Origin: Tricholomella constricta
Lineage: Eukaryota; Basidiomycota; Agaricomycetes; Agaricales; Lyophyllaceae
Assembly (NCBI GenBank): GCA_013368375.1
Contig: JAACJP010000046.1
Location: 62,001 to 126,000 of the forward strand
DNA length: 64,000 nt
Direction of reading: 5' to 3'
The notes beneath the pieces are model-generated. The model was not told the DNA's origin. It searched no databases and worked only from the letters and a program-made list of their open reading frames with translations. Position numbers and translations under genes: made by a program. Below are positions 1 through 11,193 of this stretch, in pieces; position 1 is the first letter of the stretch, and every line of letters starts with the position of its first letter.

Positions 1-962
1 ACTGTGAGTTCCCAGTTCACGTCTTCCCCAGTCGTGCCACACTTAACGACAGAGGGTGTGGTTCAGGCTCATCTTACAGCACCTGGAACCACGCATACCC
101 TTCAAGTCGCTCGTAATCGTCGAACCTCTCATCAGCCCCGCCGGGCCTCGCTACCTCAACAAACTGCGGTCCATCCTCGTCAAGGGCGCACACGAGCGGC
201 GCGACGTGTGGCCGGACCGCGAGCAGGCGATGGCGGCGCTCAGGAGACGGGAGCGGACAAGGAAGTGGGATTCGCGAATCACAGACCTCTTCGTCGTGCG
301 TGCTCTCTTTTGTTTTGGCGGTCTGGATTGATTGATTGATAGTGGGGTGGGCGGGATGTAGAAACACGCAATCGTGCCCCATCCTGGGTCGTACGAGGAG
401 GAGACGCCGTACCTCGGTGTTACCCTGGCGTGCACCCGCGACCAGGAGGCGGTGAGTGTGTTCCTACATGTATGCTATGCCCCTTCTCGGTACGGTTGGG
501 CTGAATGAGCTGTTGGGCGGCGGCAGGCGATGTACCGAGATGCGGACGGACCGACAAAGCCGGTTCAAGATCTGAAAAAAGCATGTGCCGCCCTCCCGGT
601 TCATCTCGTTCTGGCGGCTGTCAACGACTTCATGTATTTACCCCTCCCCTGCCTTGTCGTCTTGCCGTATCTCTGACGCTTCCCCTTTTTACTGTGGTCG
701 TTCAGACCGGCTAGGGTTCACGCTGCGATACTCGATCCTCAGTACGGAGGCAGATACGCGTCGGTACGGAAGATCGAGGGGGTCGGCCATTTGGTATGTT
801 TCGGTTTTCGTGCGATGTGTCTCGTGGATTTCATCGCATCTCATCCTCATGCGAACGAAGGTCCCCCAAGAAGCCCCGGACAAACTCGGTGCTGTGATGT
901 ATGAGGCATTAGCTTCGGAACCTGGCCCCTCGAATTCAGACAGTGTCAAACCAAAATTGTAG
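1..962 (+). CDS. alpha/beta-hydrolase fold protein, 3' part of gene (5' end outside window)
   Basis: Five C-terminal exons can be joined in frame: 53-295, 362-451, 527-633, 706-793 and 861-962 (stop TAG). The introns are GT..AG and 50-75 bp long; the leftmost is 4-52. The joined protein contains the motifs PLISPAGPRYLNKLR, ERRDVWPDREQA and LGVTLACTRDQEAAMYRD, then IEGVGHLVPQEAPDKLG. The last holds the histidine expected of the alpha/beta-hydrolase catalytic triad, followed by a P-E cap seen in AB-hydrolase-1 proteins; the nucleophile elbow must lie upstream of the window. Fungal relatives include Lpx1-like peroxisomal lipases and related esterases, but substrate cannot be told from this part. 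The C-terminus is P-K-L, a weak variant of a PTS1 peroxisomal signal. The family call is firm, the substrate unknown. Confidence 0.75.
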
Positions 963-1634
963 CAGACGCAGCCAAAACATGTACTAGGGTGTGTATATAT
1001 CCATACGTACGTACGTACGTACAACTCGGACGTTTGTACTTACTCTTCTGCGCGTTTTTGTATGGTTCAATTATCTTCATGTGGGATGTGGACGCGGAAT
1101 TATGGGTAATATGAGGTGCCGACTGAGATTGATACACACACATCCACGCCGTAGTCGCGGCAAATTTGAATAAAGTGTAGTTGGAAGGGCTGGTTGGTTG
1201 CTCCTAAGAAATAAGGGAGCAATATCAGATGTGCCGCACGGTGCTGAACTGGTTGTGGCCCAACCGACATATCACACGAGGGAAAGTTGACAGGCCTACA
1301 GAGGCGATGAGATGTGGAGCCGTGTAGCAGCCATATATAGAGATTACGGTGGAGGCACATAAGAAGACTTGGGTGGCGTACGGCTGCCTCGATCCCATTC
1401 GTGGCGCATCCACGGCCAAATCTATCTATATCCTTTGGCATGTCAAGCCACGGACCAGATGGTGGAAAGAAGCGGACGTGGGTTCTAGTTGACCAAGTGA
1501 GCTGTATGACAAATCCCAAGTAAGAAGCCGCTATCACTGGGGGCGCATAGCCTGAGGCTCGGGGCTTGCCACTCCGAGCTTGTTCAATGAGTTTACAAGA
1601 GAGGTATTTTTGTTTGCTACCGAGTTTCTCCAAA
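963..1634. other. intergenic region between two tail-to-tail genes
   Basis: This stretch holds the 3' flanks of the hydrolase gene (+) and URB1 (-). Apart from a short ACGT tandem repeat near its left end I see no tRNA, no convincing coding exon and no mobile element. A 177-codon minus-strand ORF here has no recognisable domain and is judged chance. Confidence 0.6.
1005..1022. repeat. ACGT tetranucleotide microsatellite
   Basis: Four and a half tandem ACGT units, self-complementary, about 40 bp after the hydrolase stop codon in the presumed 3' UTR. Confidence 0.9.
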
Positions 1635-4600
1635 TCAAGCCGCCATATTACGAACTACTTCTCTCCGTGCCCATTCCGACATGGCAGCGGCGTCATGACC
1701 AGGACCAATGAGCGCCCTCCAGACCAACATCCTACTCGTCATCAGATCCCAATCCCCAGTTACCGCTTCCAGGGACATCGACACGCGCCAAAGGGCCTCT
1801 ACAGCTGCCCCCCAGATCTGCACGGGATTTTCGCAGTGTAAAGATTCGTGGATCTCGTGCGCTTTGTATAGGGGCCCACTTGGAAGAGGCGACGAAGGCG
1901 ACGTCCCGATCGATGTAGGTGGAACCGTCGTAGATGCCTCTAGATGCTTCAGAGATTCCACACATAGCCCCAGGAGACAGGGGAGTTCAGGAACTTGGGG
2001 TCCAGGTAGGAGGCTCAGCCTCAGGGTGGCTTGTATGACGAGAGGCAAGGTCGCAGAGATGTTGGCTAAAATTTGAGCTGCGTGAGCCGACTTGGAAAGT
2101 ATTTTTGGTGGATGTGAGAGACGTACATGACCTGGAGCTATCTAAAAGCAAGATCAGGCAACGGCAGATAGCTGCACGCCATGCGCCATTCGTCGAAGAC
2201 TCGAGCTTTTCAGGGTTTGCGATGGCCATGACGTTCTCCAGAATCTTGACCCACTCGATACCATTGACGGTGTCTTTCGACGCCACCAGTTGGATTTCGA
2301 TCCATGAAAGCAGCCCCGATTTCAGAACCAGCGACGTCGTTGCTTGATTATTGCACGTCAGATTCGCCAGGACCTGTGTCCAAAAAAAAGAAAACATTGC
2401 TTATAATGGGTTGATCGCAAGGTGTGCTGAACGTACCTCGAGTATACCAGCCCGTAACGCACGATCGTCCTCCGAGCTCTGGAACAAGCTCGCCAGGAGG
2501 TCCCATGTATGTCTGCTCTTGAGTATCCGCCAGTCCTCGGTGCTCATCATGCCGTCGGACAAGAAGCGGATTATCCACCCCCGCTCCTTCTTCCAGTCGT
2601 CGGAACTGCTGTACAGCATGTTGTACAGCATCGGCACGTCGTTCGTGTCCAGTTCGGGGCGCTGTAGAAGGAATCGTGCGGTGATCGGGTAGATGAAGTT
2701 GGAGGGGTAGAATATCCCGCGAAGCGCATGTAGGAGAAGGAGCGTTGTATAAGAAGGAAGCCGTCGCGGCGCCTCGTCTGCGGGTGAGGGTAGCACGTCC
2801 TTCAAAAGGCTAAGGATATGCAGGAGATGAGGGCGTTCCTGGATATCTGCGGACTGTTAATATCGTATCAGTCAGTACGTACGGTGAACTGACGGCCAAA
2901 ATCAGGACTGACCTCAAGGTATTGCCAAAGTGCTGCTATCTGGCACATCGCGATATCGCGGATCGCGCCGTCCTTGGATGACAATGCCTTGATGAGCAAG
3001 CTCACGACGTTAGTCCTAAAGAGCTCGACCCATGCAAAAGCAGACTCTGGGGGGTTCTCCGCCAGTGTCTGCGCGCAAAGCAACATCAAAAACACAGGAT
3101 CATACAACTGCGCCTCCTGCGAAGTAGCCTTATCTGTCCTCAGCTCCTCAAGGCTTCGCCACCTGGGAAAGTTCAAGCATGTGCGGAGCACCAAGATAGC
3201 GTCAAGGCTCTGTACAGCCTCCAAAGAGTTCGCAGATGGGACGTTGGGGTCCGAAGACCATTGACTGAGGAGTGAAGCGATGGAGACCTTCCGTTCTGTC
3301 TCGAAGAGTTGGAATATGGACAGGATCTGGCCGTCGGCGGGTGACAATGTCCCTCGGTAGATGTGGACTAGAGGCTCCACGTGTGTGACCTGACAGGTGT
3401 TCGTTGGATGGAGGTAAAAAAGAACGTGGAGGAGTTGGACGATGGCGTCCCGAGTTCTTCCATCCGGCGTGGCGCTGGCACAGAGCTTGAAGAAGTTCGG
3501 GTGTTGCAAGATACTTTGCAGATGGCGGTTCACAACTACCGGCTTTGAGCAGTGCGTGAGCGACATTTCTATTATTGTTGCGGAGAAAACCAATAACCGA
3601 CCTTGAGGTGAACATTGGATAGCAGAGCAGTGATCAACTTGACCGCGAGTGGATGTGCGAGGCGATTTTGAATGACTACTCCCAGCAGCGTTTCAACGAG
3701 GTGGGGCTTGATCGCAGGCGAAATTTGGACAAGGGATGCTGTTGCACGGTCGATCAGCGGGGGAGGTGGCTTCAGCGATCGAAGAGGAAATCTCACTTAG
3801 TTCCCCAATTGCCGGGTCGAATGAGGCATCCTCCGGTTCAGCAAAGAACCTGACAGCCCACTGGATCCCATGATCCACCAGCTCCGCCACAAGAGATTCC
3901 GCCGTTGCCTGAAGCTGACGCCCCAGGAACAACAAGTAGGGATTGAGTTTGTCCACGGGTAATGCTTGAACAGCATGAACGACGGCCGAAAGAAATTCCG
4001 CCGTCCTGGAAGGAATCAGTCGTATCATGAGGGACAAGCAAGTGACCGCAGTCGACCGAGTGTCATGCGGCAGCCCGTCATCCGATAATGCCTCGACCAA
4101 GCGCGTAAATTGGGGGAGCCAGATGTCACTGTCGTTTACGGAAGAAAGCCCCTGGCCTCGGCAGAAAGACGTATCCAAAAACGCGTGCACAACAGTGACA
4201 AAATGCCCCGGATCTGTACGCGCACAATGATCCGTTCCAAGCCACCTCACAAATTCCTTCCGTGGAAACGACGATGAAGTCTGATAGATAAGACCAGCAA
4301 CGATTGTCACCGTCGCCTGTGTCCACGAGTCCTGTTCAAGGAACGACTGTGCCGGGAGATCCAGATTCACCAACCGGGGGTTCATATGTCGCGACCGCCG
4401 GAGCTCTGCGCGCCTGACGATACCACCGAGTCTCGTCTCCTCCACCGCCTTCCCATTCCCGCATGACGAGGGGGCTCCATTACAGTAGGCCGGTATGGAG
4501 GATTCGATGGCGATTGCGATCAGCTCCTCCAAAACCAAGGAATTGGGCAGGAGGGAACGCAACGCGATGAGCTGAGGCAGCCTGCGCATCAATTCTACCT

Positions 4601-7600
4601 CTGAATCGGCATGGGAGGCCGTCAGAGTCCTCAGTGCAGTGAAAACGTCGCCCAGGAGGTCTAGATCCGAAGTGGACGGGGTTGGAGGAGTTAGGTTCTT
4701 CAACAACGCGTCCAGGACGTTGAAGAGATCCTCGGGCTGGAAATATTTTATCCAAACGGACACGCGTGATTTCTATGAGGATGCAGAGTTAACCAGCCTG
4801 GAATTTTTCTTTTTTTCAGGAGTGTATGCGTTTTACCTGGATAGGAACGCCAGAGAAGCTCGAATTCAAAGCCTCAAGCCAAAACGCACTCGTATCAGCA
4901 ACCAGCGCTTTATCAGACTCCTTAACCGGATCCAAAGAACTCTCAACAAGATAATGCACCCCTAAAAAGTCGTCGTCAACATTCAGTACCCTCCCATCTA
5001 TAAAAAAAAGAAAGAAAAAAAATGCTCATCCCATACCTTCACGCACAACCTCCGAAAGCGCTCCGTCTCTCAAAAACGCCTTGATCGCCCGCGAACGCAT
5101 GAACACGAACTCCTTGAGGGCCGCAACATCAGCCGGCGAGAGGATATCCTCAGCACGCCTCAAGATCGCCGCTAGCAAGAACAACAGCCCCCTCGCCTGC
5201 GCATCCGTCTCGCCGAACAAACGGTGGGAGATGAGGACAACCGCTCGCCTCGTCTCCGCGATGTTAGAGTCCTGGCGGAGAGCGGTCTCCACTAATATCT
5301 CCCTGCACTTTTCATCGACGATCTCGGCCTCGGAGGCATGTAGGAACAAAAAGTCAAAGTGGAGGCTATAATTGACCCAGTCAACCCGAGGAAATCCCAA
5401 CGGATGGAGGGGTCCACTCACTATTCCCGGACTTCGGGAAACCGCGTTACCAAATCCAGACCACGCCACAGCGCGCCGTCTCCGGGCGGTACATGCTCCG
5501 CGACGAGCTCAAGTGCAGGCGGGTCCAATTTCATAAGAACGCCCGACACGCGTCTGATCTCTTCCGCTCCGAGGGGGTCGTTCTCGTCCACGAGGCGAAG
5601 CCAATCTATGAATTCGGATGCGGTGGATCTGCGTGTCGCTTTGTCGGTTGCTGGAGGGATGGGAGTTCGTTTGAGTAGGGAGAAGAGTGGGGAGTGGTGG
5701 GTACGCACGGATGGGCATGTGTTCGACAGCTGACAAGAACTCCTTCACGTCCTCCGACACCTCTTCCACCTCTGTATACAATAGACGACGATGAGGCACC
5801 AAGCACGCCCTCATCAACTCCACCTCCCTCCGTATTGCAGCCGTCACCACCCCGAACTCAGAAAACAAACACTCAACCCCCAACACCGCGTCAACTCTGT
5901 CCGCCACCTTTCGGAGGACCCTCACCTCCTGCATCTTACTCTTCAAACGATAAACCAGTTTGCGAAGGAAGGTGGCGAGGGCAAGGACGTCCGACGCGGA
6001 TAAGGCTTTTTTGTTTATTTTGATTTGGAGCTGTTCGAGGAGTGTCATCAGCAGAGGGCTAGGGAGGACATCGACATGGAAATTGTCAGCGGAGGAGGAG
6101 GAGGAGCCGTCGGCCTCGGAGAGGGCATGGAGCTCTTCGATGTACCGGTACGGCGTCTTCAGGCACCGCTGGACGCAGTCGTCCAGGAAAGTGATCACAC
6201 TCTCGCCTTCGTTCGTCAGGCGCGCCCCATCCGGCGCCTCCGTCCCCCGCGGCCCCCGCGCAGACGTCGAGGTTGGGAGGGAGAGGAGCCACAGGTAGGG
6301 CTCGGTGGGGTCTTCCTGGAACAGAATGCTCTGTGCCAAGATGTGCTGCAGGAGCTGGGCGAGGGCTGTACGTATGGCGGGGATTTGGGATGTCGTGTAC
6401 GCTTTGAGGAGGACTGCGAGGTAGCTTTGCGAGGTCGAACCTGAGGAAGAAAGGAGTGAGTGAGTAGAGAGGAAAAAGGAAGGGAGCGTAGGAGCGCCAC
6501 AAACCCATTTTCCCAGACCACACGAACTGATCGCTGTCCTTGAGCAGCCGCAGGACGTGCAGCTGCCTTACCACACGCAATCGCGTCGCAGAATCAGAAT
6601 CATCCTTCTCTGCCTTTTCCTCCGCCTCCGCCCCCAACAAAAGCTTCCCCACATCGAACCTCGCCTCCTTAACCACGCCCTGCAAACAGCAATGGTACAT
6701 CCACAACAGCCTCTGCGCACTTTCCGCCAACAACGCAGCCCTCGTCGGATTATTCAATGGCTTTTTCTCCCCCGCCGCCTTCTCCCCCATCGCGAACTTG
6801 AGTTGCGAAAACGCCACGACGACCTGAAAATCCGGTACCCTCCTCCGCGCCTCCCTCTCCACATCCCTCCGTCTCTTGCACCACTGCCCCTCAGCCTCAT
6901 CCTCCCCCAACGCCCCCTCGATCCCCCGGAACACTGCAAGCACCTCCTCGTACTTGGCGAGGCACTTGGCGAGCGCGATCGCCGTGCAGTGCTGCACGAG
7001 CCCCGAGGGTGATTGGAGGCCTTTCGAGAAGTGGGCTTTGGTGTTGACGGAGGAGGGGAAGATGTTTTCGAGTATGGTGGAGAGAGGTGGTGGGGTGGGG
7101 TTGTACAGTGTGGTGGTGGTGGTGGTGGAGGGGAGGTGGAAAGAGGAAGTGGGGACGGGGATTGATATGACGGACCCGAAGAACGCTATGTTCGCGATCC
7201 ATTTTGAGGAGAGCCGCGGCTCGAGTGTCAGCGCCGCTCCTGCCCAGTAGCTGAAGCAATGGAAGTAAGAAGAGACACATCAACGAATGAAATACGTACC
7301 CTGATACGAGCTCCGGACACGCTCTCATAATCTTCAGTGCAAGCTCCTGCTGTCGCAGGTCCTCATTCACCTTGAGGCTTTTCAAAACATTGGCCAAGAT
7401 CTTGTTATAAATCTTCCCCCACCCCGCCGCCGCCGCATCCTTGTCCTTCGGTTCCGCCGCGTCAGACTCGGACTCGCGCGGGTACCACCCGCGGTCCCTG
7501 AAACATATCCCCGTCCCGGGGCGCGTGCAGAGCGCGAGAAGGAAGTGGTGTACGAGGTCCGCAGGAACCTGATCAGGATCGTCACCGCCGTCGCGATCGT

Positions 7601-8770
7601 ACAGCTTCACGAGCTGGCAAAAGACGGCGCCGTTAACAATCCGCGCGTCATGTTTAACGAAAGCAATTACTCACGTGGGATATGGTCGCCTCGCTGAACA
7701 ACCCAATCTTAAGTGTCCTCTTCACCTTTGGATCCGACCAGATCCCAGCCCAGCACACTTCGAGGACCCTGCGGAGGACGGGGTACGCGTCCTGGTTCAG
7801 GCCTTTGAATATCGCAAGGAAGGGATCCCGGTGCTGTTCGAAAAATGTCGTCTTCACTTGGATGGGCGTGTCGCTGCCGGTGAAGGACAGGATGAACAGG
7901 ATGTAGAGCGTTCGGATGTCTATCGAGAGGGAGAGAGTCAAACGCGGGTGGGCGAGATTGGACACGGAAGGGCACGTACCAGGTTTCGCGAGTGCATCTG
8001 AGGGATCCTCTGTCTTTGTTTTACGACGCATGTTCAAGAGTTTCGGAAGCGACTGTGGAAGAGAATATAGCCATGACCAATAAACGGGAACGATGAATAC
8101 TCACCTTGATTTCCCAACCAAACGAATCGAGCACCGCCTTCTTCTCCCGCCCCCCTGCAAAGGCAGACATGGTATTAAAGAGTTTCAGCGTGACCAAGAT
8201 CAATTCCGCATTCGTGCCGGCGACGTAAGAGTTCAAGCGACGCATATACGTCGGCGTGAGGAGGGTCTTGAGGATGGGTTGACCAAGGGGTTGGAACGTG
8301 TAATGCGACGATGTCAGCGCCAACAAGGAGGACAAGACGGATACCAGGAGCGAAAAGACAGGGCTTTGGCGCTGCGAGCCAAGTCAGTACGATCCTTCGG
8401 AGAAGAACGAAATTCAGAGGTAGTAATACACACTTGCGTTATACTATCCCATATTCTGAAGATGTCATGAGCCCCTGGAACGTTCTCCAACCAGTGCTGG
8501 GCGAGGAGTAGTCGTTCATCCTGTGGAGGTACCGTGTCTTCCCCTGGTCGAATGGACAACTGGTTTCGCAAGGCAGTCAGATCTGCAAGACTTGAGCCTT
8601 CAGGAGGCAGCATTCCCTAGAGCAAACACGCACGCACTTTCGACGAGTAGCTGCTGGTTCTGAGTGTGCAGAGCGGCGCTGATGTGCTCCACACTGGTAA
8701 AGACACGAGCCTGGTTTGTTGTTTTTCGACCGGCGACCAGACGCGGTGTTGTGGAAGAGGCGGCGGGCAT
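1635..8770 (-). CDS. URB1: nucleolar pre-ribosomal-associated protein 1 (Urb1/Npa1), spliced
   Basis: Urb1/Npa1 is a large helical-repeat scaffold of the earliest pre-60S particles in the nucleolus. About a dozen coding blocks on the minus strand join into roughly 2,000 residues. The first is 8770-8638, then 8582-8434, then from 8371; the last runs to the TGA at 1635-1637. The N-terminal part carries the Npa1 N-domain signature (LALTSSHYTFQPLGQPILK, LELILVTLKLFN-like, VLRRVLEVCWAGIWSDPKVKR). The C-terminal part carries the NopRA1-like block (YNMLYSSSDDWKKERGWI, FLSDGMMSTEDWRILKS). I chose the ATG at 8770 because it opens MPAASSTTPRLVAGRK and no in-frame upstream ATG exists; the frame stays open to a GTG at 8887. 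No frameshift was seen across exons. Exact borders of the middle exons were not all checked. Confidence 0.88.
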
Positions 8771-9465
8771 GTTGATCTCTATCCAATTTTGCGGTTCGTG
8801 AGCATGTTCTGGGAGGATTTCGAGCTCGAGGGAAGCAGGCTGAGTCGCATCGAAAAAAACCTGTACACGTGACCCTTCGATCGTCACTCATGACACTGTG
8901 ACAAACGCGTCGCGTTCGCGCCGAAGTGGAAACCCGTGGGAACGGGTAACACTAACAGAGACACCGACAGAAGGGATCAAGCTTGTATTTTAGAAGTTAC
9001 GAGCTAATACGGTCAGATGATTTGGAGGTGGGGGAAGTGGGAGAGAAAAGGTAAAGTAAAGTCGTCGTCGATGCCCCGTATTTATAGGCTCGACGACATT
9101 GGGTTCAACCAATGAGAAGAAAGATTATTGAGTGCGAGTAAGGTTTCGATTTGTGGCGAGCTTTCCACAAATTGAGAACCCAACCACAACTCCGTCAAAA
9201 ACTTGAACCTCCCCTATCGACGTGACCACCTTATCCCCGACTCCACGTCAAGACCCCAAATATCTGTTATGCGAGAACACCTCGCGTGCCCCTTCATCTT
9301 CACATCGCCATCCGCATGCGACAGATGTAGGCCCACATAACAATAACAATACTAATACCAATGATACCTGGGAAGTCTTCGCACAGCGACACGCATGCGA
9401 TTGGCGTAGCCCACCTATAACAATACAAATCTCCCGCTCATGAAACTACAACCAAACTCTCTAAT
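8771..9465. other. upstream region of URB1, no gene seen
   Basis: This is the 5' flank of URB1 followed by sequence leading into the insertion cluster. A TATTTATA stretch near 9079-9086 and CT-rich segments are present, but no ORF with recognisable content. The 5' boundary of the LINE probably falls in or just right of this stretch; I could not find its target duplication. Confidence 0.45.
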
Positions 9466-9795
9466 ATGGGCGCTCCTGCGCTTCCTTCCACTGCTCCCCT
9501 CCACGAGGCACTCGCCTGCTTCGGCATCACCTGTTTCGCCCCCTCCTTCCCTCATCCCCTCTCTCGTCTCCCTATCTCTGTCTCAGGTTTCGGTTTCGGA
9601 TGCGTAAGATGATGTCACATCCCTCCGTTCTCACCCGACCATCTGTCTCGCCATTCACCTTCCCTGCATTCTGCATTCTACTTCTCTCTCTCTCTCTAAT
9701 GTCCTTTCCGCCTTACCGGGCGTCTTCACCTCCGACTGACACAATTATGTCGTCCTCCGAGCCTCTCGTCACTTCTGCGCCCCTCCCAGCATCGG
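9466..9795 (+). mobile_element. probable 5' end of LINE element E, left outside the inversion
   Basis: If the 9796/23563 inversion is undone, this stretch abuts the ORF1 region of the LINE. It contains ATG codons (9466 and later) with short Pro/Ser/Ala-rich ORFs, but no frame runs cleanly into ORF1, so the ORF1 start is not identified. Assignment to the LINE rests on position only; it could instead be host sequence. Confidence 0.3.
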
Positions 9796-10663
9796 CGGCG
9801 AGGACGATCGCCATACCGTTCGCCGAATAGACGCAACGATTCTCAGTGGAACCGCTCCCCGCCACCTCGACGCTCGCCTTCCCCGCGACGAGACGGCTCT
9901 CAGTGGAACCATCCCCCTCGACCTCGACGTTCCCCCTCCCCGCCCCGCGACGCTGCTTACAGACGAGAACAGTCGGGGAGCCTTGAACGGGCCAGCAGCA
10001 AGTCTCGGGGGAAACGTTGGGAAGTACTCCCCAGCTTGGAACGACGAGCTACTCCTCCTAGAGAGACGCCCGTGGCAGCCGTGCCGCCGCCCACGTTAGC
10101 GATGGACCCGGCCTTGATTGTCCAACTCACCAGTCAGACAGTCTTGGAGGTTATGGCTCGGATGGGCTTCGTGGCTGGAGCCCCGCCGTTCTCCGCACCA
10201 GTAGCAGGAAGTGCCAGCGGTCCGGCGGACGCGCCAGTCCCGCCGTCTCAACCGGTGGTCCGGCCTACAGCGTTTTGCCAGGAGAACACCGTTTCCCGAA
10301 CGCTCGAGGTTTCATCCTCGCGACCGATGGGTGACCGATCTGCACGATCCGTCGCGGGGCCGTCTTCCCGCCCGGTCACGAGGCCATCTTCACGACCAGT
10401 TGCGGGCCCCTCTTCACGGCCGCTGGGAGAGCGACTCACCGAGCCCCCGCGACATCAGCCTCTGGAAGCTCGACTCTCGAACCCGGTCTCGTTGATAGAC
10501 CGACTCGGTGAGGAGGACCTTGAGGAGGGAGAAATAGGGCAGCGTTACTTCGGTCGGCGTCTCAAGAGGTCGCGGAGGCCGGGCAAAAAATGGAGGGACC
10601 GGGAGAATCACCGAGGTTGACGATCTCAACGGGGACGATTTGATCTTGCACGCGGGGGGGCAC
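9796..10663 (+). mobile_element. 3' internal end of gypsy element D, up to its polypurine tract
   Basis: This fragment lies directly upstream of a complete D LTR and ends in a purine run (CGCGGGGGGGCAC, 10651-10663), the expected position of a polypurine tract. It is in plus orientation, while the rest of D (23563-55783) is in minus orientation. Undoing an inversion with ends at 9796-9801 and 23563-23568 joins it to the D accessory ORF. Confidence 0.75.
9802..10620 (+). pseudogene. C-terminal part of the D accessory ORF, separated by inversion
   Basis: Open from 9802 to the TGA at 10618-10620, about 272 codons. The start is rich in Ser-Arg-Pro (RSPYRSPNRRNDSQWN, PRRSPSPRRDG). A central stretch resembles a hydrophobic helix (LIVQLTSQTVLEVMARMGF), followed by Ser-Arg-Pro repeats and an acidic-basic tail (SLIDRLGEEDLEEGEIG). 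When joined at CGGCGA to the fragment at 23563-23724 (-), the frame is continuous with the large accessory ORF 34254-36423 (-). It has no similarity I recognise to enzymes. Function unknown. Confidence 0.65.
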
Positions 10664-10719
10664 TGTGACGACGAGTATGCCACTTGGGCACTTGGGCGTG
10701 CGCGCCACTTGGGCGCGTG

Positions 10720-11193
10720 TGTTAGGGCGACCTTTAGAGCAGAGCTTAGTCGTACTGGCAAAGGGGAATCCAAAGTTATATTGTTGTACTGTAATGAGGT
10801 AAATAAGGCTTACCTGGCAAAGGGGAATCCAAAGAGAATAGTGTAAAGGATTCCCAGTTGCCAGGGGGCCGGCTATATACAAATGTGATACATGAGGGCA
10901 GGCTCTCCATAGTGTACTGCACATGTGATAATAACGACATGTGATAACCATGACAGGTGATAATGATGAGCGGGTTCCGGATGCTGTCTGATGGTAACCG
11001 TCGTCGGGATGTCAGGTGATCGGGAATATGAACAGGGAAATGAGGGGAATGACAGGAAGTGAGTAAGGTAAATATATACACCGACGCTTGGGTCAGAGCG
11101 TCGGGGTCGGGATCGCGATTGATCAGGAGCGAGCGCACGTGTCGGGGAACAGTTGGTGAGCGTCGGAGGGCGTGAACGGGTGTTCCCCTAACA
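10720..11193 (-). repeat. 3' LTR of gypsy A
   Basis: Begins TGTTAGGGCG and ends CCCCTAACA on the plus strand, so a TGTTAG..CTAACA inverted terminal motif. On the element's sense strand it is preceded by a purine run (AAAAGGGGGGGTGA), the polypurine tract. Confidence 0.95.

Noticed and set aside
1100..1633. 177-codon minus-strand ORF between the hydrolase and URB1
   Set aside because: No domain, composition unlike neighbouring proteins, lies in both genes' 3' flanks.
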